A DNA stretch of 64,000 bases from Camarhynchus parvulus (taxonomy: Eukaryota > Chordata > Aves > Passeriformes > Thraupidae): positions 682,001 through 746,000 of the forward strand of contig NC_044591.1 of assembly GCF_901933205.1 (NCBI RefSeq), given 5' to 3'. Under the pieces are notes generated by a model. That model searched no databases and was not told the origin of the DNA. It saw nothing but the letters and a program-made list of their open reading frames with translations. Below are positions 58,656-64,000 of the stretch, in pieces (within the stretch, counting starts at the first letter, position 1; the number at the start of each line of letters is the position of its first letter). Both the position numbers and the translations under genes were made by a program.

Positions 58656-60159
58656 CCAAGGCAGGATGGTGCCTGTTTTGCACTCTGAGTTGTCCCAAAC
58701 TGGATCCAGCCCTGCCCACCACAAATTTTGTGTTTCCATGCTCAGGCAGCAGCAGAGCCACATCCAGGGGCTGATTTTTAGTCTGGCTTTTAGGCTGGAC
58801 CTGGATTTTCAAATCCCATTTTCCAGCCTGGAACCCTCATCCACCCCAGCTGAGGGATGGCCCTGACTACATCCCATCCCACAGAGTTCCATCCCAAACT
58901 TTTGTGACAGCATGAAATCCCCAAATCTTTCCTCTTCAACCGGAAGCAAAACCAGAGAAGGAAAAAACAAAAAATCCCTCTGCTTCCCAGGCCAGCTGGG
59001 ATTTTTCCACAGCAGTCAGCAGATTCCCTGCCAGGTTTCCCAAAGGGAAGAGGAAGAGCTGGTGAGCAGCAGTCCAGAGGCCAGAAGAGAATGAGCATCC
59101 CAGCAATCCCAGCACTAGCACTGGATTTGGGAGATGCCAAAGGAGCACTCCCATGGGAAGAGCAGACATCCCTGTTGCACACCCACTCATTCCCAAAGTC
59201 AAACCCAACACTGAGTACTCTGCTCAGCTGCCTCTGATCCAGCATTTGACATTCACCTGTTTTTAATCCCAAAATGTCTAAAAAAGAGCACTGGGATTAC
59301 GAACATGTTCTAGACTAGTTCTGACCAGGCCTGCCTAAACCTTAGAGCCTCTAAAAGCCACAGAAGTATCATCTTCTCTTACCAAAACCACAGGCAATTT
59401 AGTGTTCCCTTCCAGAAAAACCCCCAAATTCCATGCTGGGAAGCAGACAGGAATTCAGCCTTGCAGGAGTCTTAAGGAAAAACCAAACAAATCTCTGCTG
59501 ATTTGCCTCCTCAGCAGAGAGACAAAACCTCTGCAGACACAAATAACCTCTTGGGAAGGAACGGGGGGAATATCCTGAGTTTATCTGCAATTTTTGGGGG
59601 GCAGGTCAGCGACCCCCTGATGTTGACATAGAGACAGAATTCGCAGTGTGGGATTTCCACCCTGCAGAGACTCGGGACTGTGGTACAAGCCCAGTCAAAC
59701 CCCAGCATGGAAGCCAAGTTTGGTTTCTCGCAATCCCTGGGAGGTGCAGGCAGAGGCCCCGGGGAGGATCAGTCACCTCCACGCTGTTGCAAGGTGCCCG
59801 TGGGTATTTTTTTAACCCCGGCGTTCTGAGGTGCTGCCGCTCTGATAAAGCCATGAAGAAGGAGAGGCAGTGCCCTCTGAACCCCGTGCAACTGGATTTA
59901 CTGAGTCACTCTGTGCTAATGCCTGGCAAAAATGTCCTCATGCAGCATTGAGCAAACAATGCCGAGATAACTGCGCCAGAACGCCGCGGGCTCGGCCTCT
60001 TATCTCCCAACAGCCCCGGACGGGATCTCCGCAATTCCTGCCGCAATTCCTGCAGCTGCACTGCAGGAGAGGCTTTACAGGGATACACCCTGCCCCTCTC
60101 CCCGGCAGCAGTGCCCCGAGGTGCTGGGAGCTCCGAGGGGTGAGGTCACCCTCTGCAAC

Positions 60160-60630
60160 TGTCCTTTGGGAAAGGTGGATTTGGGAAAGGCAGCTGTCCT
60201 TTGGGAAAGGCGGATTTGGGAAAGGAAACCATCCTTTGGGAAAGGTGGATTTGGGAAAGGCAGCCGTCCTTTGGGAAAGGTGGATTTGGGAAGGGCAACC
60301 GTCCTTTGGGAAAGGTGGATTTGGGAAAGGAAACCATCCTTTGGGAAAGGTGGATTTGGGAAAGGCATTTGGGAAAGGCAACCATCCTTTGGGAAAGGCG
60401 GATTTGGGAAAGGCAGATTTGGGAAAGGCAACCATCCTTTGGGAAAGGCGGATTTGGGAAAGGCAGATTTGGGAAAGGCAGCCGTCCTTTGGGAAAGGGG
60501 ATTTGGGAAAGGCAACCATCCTTTGGGAAAGGCGGATTTGGGAAAGGCAGATTTGGGAAAGGCAACCATCCTTTGGGAAAGGCAGGTTTGGGAAAGGCAG
60601 CCGTCCTTTGGGAAAGGCGGATTTGGCCCC
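60160..60630. repeat. ~35-bp minisatellite (CTTTGGGAAAGGCGGATTTG)
   Basis: About 13 units of the form CCTTTGGGAAAGGYGGATTT, GGGAAAGGCARCCRT, some with an extra or missing GGGAAAGGCAGATTT segment. Open in several frames on both strands, which explains the 200-280 residue ORFs over it. Confidence 0.95.
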
Positions 60631-61154
60631 GCACGGGGAGCTGCTCTTGCAAAAGCCGCTGTTCCCTGTCTCCGTGGGTGGAATCCCCAGCACCCACCTC
60701 GCCCTGCTTCCACGCTGGTGGTTTTGTTCCCCCTGAAGTGACGCTGCCCCGCAGACTTCTCCAGTGATTTCACAGCCTGACACCTCCCCGCATCAGCCCC
60801 TGCGCAACTGAAGAGCTCAGCGCTCCCAGAAAGGGCTGAGCACCTCCCTCCACTCGTGTTCCCTGCAGAAGGCAAGGGAAGAGCTGGGAATTTGGCTTGG
60901 ACTCCCCAGCCCCGAGGAGGGGGTACCTGCAGGGCAGGGGCAGGTCAGGGTGGGACATGGGGCTGTGTCCAGCCCTGCTGAGCTCCGCACTTTTCGCTCC
61001 CGGCTCGTTTCCCGCAGCACAAGGGAGGCGCCCCAGCCTCGGAGAATCCCAAAATGACTGGTGTTCCAGGAAATGGCTGCTGTGTAATTTGGTGAGGTTA
61101 CAGCTCCCACGGGGCTCCAAACCTCAACTGTCCTCTAAAGAGCACCCTGTAGGC

Positions 61155-61320
61155 ACAGCCAGAGAATCCCAGGATGATTTGGGATGGAAGGGACCTTAAA
61201 GCTCATCCCATTCACCCTGCCATGGGTAGGGGCACATTCCACTGGACCAGGTTGCTCTAAGCCTGTCCAGCCTGGCCTTGGGCACTTTTGGGGACAGGGA
61301 ATCCACAACCCTTCTGGATG
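61155..61320 (-). mobile_element. CR1 LINE 3'-end fragment
   Basis: Plus strand reads AGAATCCCAGGATGATTTGG, GATGGAAGGGACCTTAAAGC, CCATGGGTAGGGGCACATTC, CCAGCCTGGCCTTGGGCACT. Confidence 0.9.
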
Positions 61321-62529
61321 CAGTCAGAGGGACGAAGTGCAAAAAGCCTGGGAAGAGCCAGGGCTTTGCTGTTCCCAGTATTTGCTGCAAGGACAACAGT
61401 TATTCACTGAAACCCCAGCATCTTCCTACTGAAATTGCCAGCACAGGAAGGGAAATTCAGTGCAGCTCTTTGCACTCCCCTCCTGTCTTGCTGTCTCCCC
61501 TTTCACTCCCATTTTCACCCCATTAGTTCCTCAACTTTGGTCCCTCCATGCCAGGGAAGCATTTTTCTCCTTCATTCCAGTAATTCCAGCCCTGAGCACC
61601 AAACTCCCTGAATATTTCATGGCAGGAACCAAAATCCACCTTTGGACAGCAGTCAAGCACGAAGGAGGGCTCCGTTGTTCCAGGTGCCTGCCCCATTCTC
61701 AGGGAGTTTTACAGCAGATGCTTTGGGGAAAGATTAAAATCAGACACAGAGCACCGGGATGCCAAGAGGCTTGGAAGGTTCACGGTGCTGTGTGAGGATT
61801 ACACTGCCCCGGGAATGCTGCCTGCTCAATCCCGAGGATTACACACGTAATCCCGGTGGACTGAGTCCTTAAGGCAAAGGCTGGGCTGCCTTGGAAGGAG
61901 CTCTTGCCGATAGATGTCAGCACAGCCTGCCCGAATTTCCCGGGAGGATCCTTCCCTCCCAGCTGACAGTGCAGCCGTGGGAGAGTGGGGTTTATCCCGC
62001 TGACCCCACAACGGACAGGGAGGTACCTGCCCAGGAGGCAAGGCCTGTCAGAGACCCAGGAAAGCGGAATAATTGGGTGTGAAACGATCAGGGAATTTGT
62101 GTCCAGGGAAACCGTCACCCCTGGGTGCCTCCCACGCCTCGGGAAGGAGGGATCGGCTCCCTCTGAGGTGCAACACATTCATGAGATGTGAGACACCAGC
62201 AGTGTCAACAACCCCGTGTGTGGCTCCGGGGTTTTGAGCCTTTTTCCTGAAAAGGAAATAAATTGGAGATGCTTTGTCTGAGCCACAGTTTGCAAATTCC
62301 TCGGCTCCGACCAAATTCGGACAAGCGAGAAATTAAATTCTCTGCAAGGCTGGGAAATCAAACGTCAGGAAAAAGGAAAAAAAATCCTGATAGAAAAAAA
62401 AAACCCTCTTGGAAAATCCAGCCTAACTTCTGCCTAGGTTAAAGGGATGACAGTCCTGCACTTTGGGATCATTAAGATACAAATTGTTCTCCAAGTGCTG
62501 GCTTTCCAAGGTGGAGGAGGGAGTACCAG

Positions 62530-62665
62530 GTACTAGTAGTAGTAGTAGTAGTAGTACCTGCTACCACTACTAGGAGGGATTCCTGCTCAACCCTGGAAAT
62601 GTCCAAGGCCAGGCTGGACAGGGCTTGAAGCACCCTGGGATAGTGGAAGGTGTCCTTGACAGTAG
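62530..62665 (+). repeat. (AGT)n microsatellite hairpin followed by a CR1 tail fragment
   Basis: 62534-62557 is a TAG/AGT trinucleotide run followed by TACCTGCTACCACTACTAG, so the block can fold back on itself. From about 62580 to 62665 a sense CR1 tail follows (TGTCCAAGGCCAGGCTGGAC, GATAGTGGAAGGTGTCCTTG). Confidence 0.8.
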
Positions 62666-64000
62666 AACAAAGTGAGAACCCAAATTTGTACTGAGGGAAG
62701 AGGGAAGGAACCCAGAGGAACTGAGGGAAGAGGGAACCCAGATCCTCACTCCAGCACCCACCTCCCTTCGAGCTGCTCCTCTCACAGCCTGCTCAGCCTT
62801 TCCCTCTGTTCCCTCCCCACAGGACTCTGCCACGTCAGGCTGAGCTGTCCGGGCAGGGCAGGAGGGCATCCTCGGGCTGAGGGATCATTCCCTGAGGGAC
62901 AGCCACAGCCAGACACTGCCTCCCTGCCCTGCTGACCCGGGCAGCCTGGCCCTGCTCTGAGGAGCCCCTTTCCCACAGCAGGGAATGCTTTTCCCCACGT
63001 TTTGCCCACAGATAAATCCTGGCTGATCTTCCAAGTCCTGCAGTGCACGGAGAGCAGGGAATGGGAGAGGGGAAGTGCTTTGTGATGCTGGGGTAAAACC
63101 CCTGGGCCAGCCCCGACTGAGCCAGCCCTGCTCCTGGGCACATCCCCACCTCCCTGGGCACATCCCCACCTCCCTGGGCCGGTAATCCATGGCTCCTTCA
63201 AAGCCATTCCCGGCTGCCTCGGGCACCGCATTCCTGGAGGCCCAGGCACACCTCAGCGGAATTGCTGAGCTGCCTCTGCCCCCTCCCCGTGCCTCGGTGA
63301 CCTTGGCGGATACCGAGAGCGCTGGAAAAGCCGTGGGAACACGGCATTGATAAGGATAAGGCACTGCCAGCTGGACGGAGGGGCAGGATGCAGCCAGGTA
63401 GGGTGGGGAGGGGGGAGGGAGGAATGTGAGAATCCCACATTTCAGATGTGGGATTCGGGAGCGAGAGGCACAGGGATGTTTTCCCCTGGTGGTGATGGGT
63501 GATCCTCACCCATTGCCCATCCCACTGACCCTGCCGGGCTCTCCAAGCACTTGCCTTGATTTGCAGGGAGCAGATCCCAAGGCAGGGAGGGATCCCAGAC
63601 AGGGATCTTTTGGCTTTTCCTGCCTGGTTCAGGGACGGCCCCCGTGGGATCAATCCCTGCAAACAGCTCACCACTCGCTCAGTTTGCAGCTGTGGGATCA
63701 ATCCCTGCACACAGCTCACCACTCGCTCAGTTTGCTCGTGGGTTTTGTACCCGCGGTCCCTGGGACTGCTCCGTGCCAGGCACGGCAGGGTGGCCGTCCA
63801 AGGATGGATGCCACTGGAATGTGGTTTGGATCCAGACAACAAAAACCTTGCAGAGGTTAAACACAGCCAGCAATGGCACGAGCTGGAGGAGGACAGAGCC
63901 TGGCAAATCAAAGGGAGGGGAGGTGTGTGCTGTAAACCTAAACCATGGATTAATCTCCTGGAAACCAGCAGCACCTTCCCAAATGGGCGGCAGCTGACAC

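Noticed and set aside
60160..60630. Possible CRISPR array or repetitive structural-protein gene
   Set aside because: No unique spacers, no start context or splice sites, open in both strands because of composition; minisatellite in an FBXO42 intron.

Overview
This is a vertebrate nuclear window, almost certainly from a bird and probably a passerine. Introns are short and GC-rich, CR1 retrotransposon tails recur on both strands, there is an avian-style solo LTR, and the gene order matches human 1p36.13 (chicken microchromosome 21): SPEN, ZBTB17, HSPB7, CLCNK, EPHA2, CPLANE2 (RSG1), FBXO42. No bacterial, plasmid or phage content is visible. Gene names come from my recognition of the protein sequences; exon boundaries were read by hand from splice sites and reading phase.

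Layout. 1-5365 (+) holds the last five coding exons of SPEN including the SPOC domain, then a long AT-rich 3'UTR to about 6600. 6600-10100 is intergenic and consists largely of minisatellite plus a nested inverted repeat. 10204-16783 (-) is a complete ZBTB17 (MIZ-1) coding region in 13 exons (813 aa), with its non-coding first exon and CpG promoter near 20360-20480. Most of its intron 2 is a nuclear copy of mitochondrial ND5. 20500-22050 holds related minisatellites separated by CR1 and LTR-like sequence. 23111-23787 (-) is HSPB7, head to head with 24353-29154 (+), a single CLC-K chloride channel gene (19 exons, 688 aa). 29155-30950 is intergenic and carries an orphan CpG-rich block. 31470-42971 (-) is a complete EPHA2 (17 coding exons, 972 aa). 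44545-46513 (-) is a complete CPLANE2 (5 coding exons, 249 aa) with a likely U12-type intron. 50111-54288 (-) holds the last six coding exons of FBXO42; the rest of the window reads as a large FBXO42 intron with CR1 tails and minisatellites. FAM131C and ARHGEF19, which sit in this block in human, were not recognised.

The genes are not an operon and share no single pathway: SPEN is a transcriptional corepressor scaffold, ZBTB17 a zinc-finger factor, HSPB7 a muscle small heat-shock protein, CLCNK an epithelial chloride channel, EPHA2 a receptor tyrosine kinase, CPLANE2 a ciliogenesis GTPase and FBXO42 a ubiquitin-ligase adaptor. Their reading frames all close exactly across the inferred splice sites, so the assembly looks sound in coding sequence. 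The unusual content is non-coding: the ND5 insertion, nested palindromes, locally amplified intronic minisatellites and atypical splice sites. I found no convincing new biological system.
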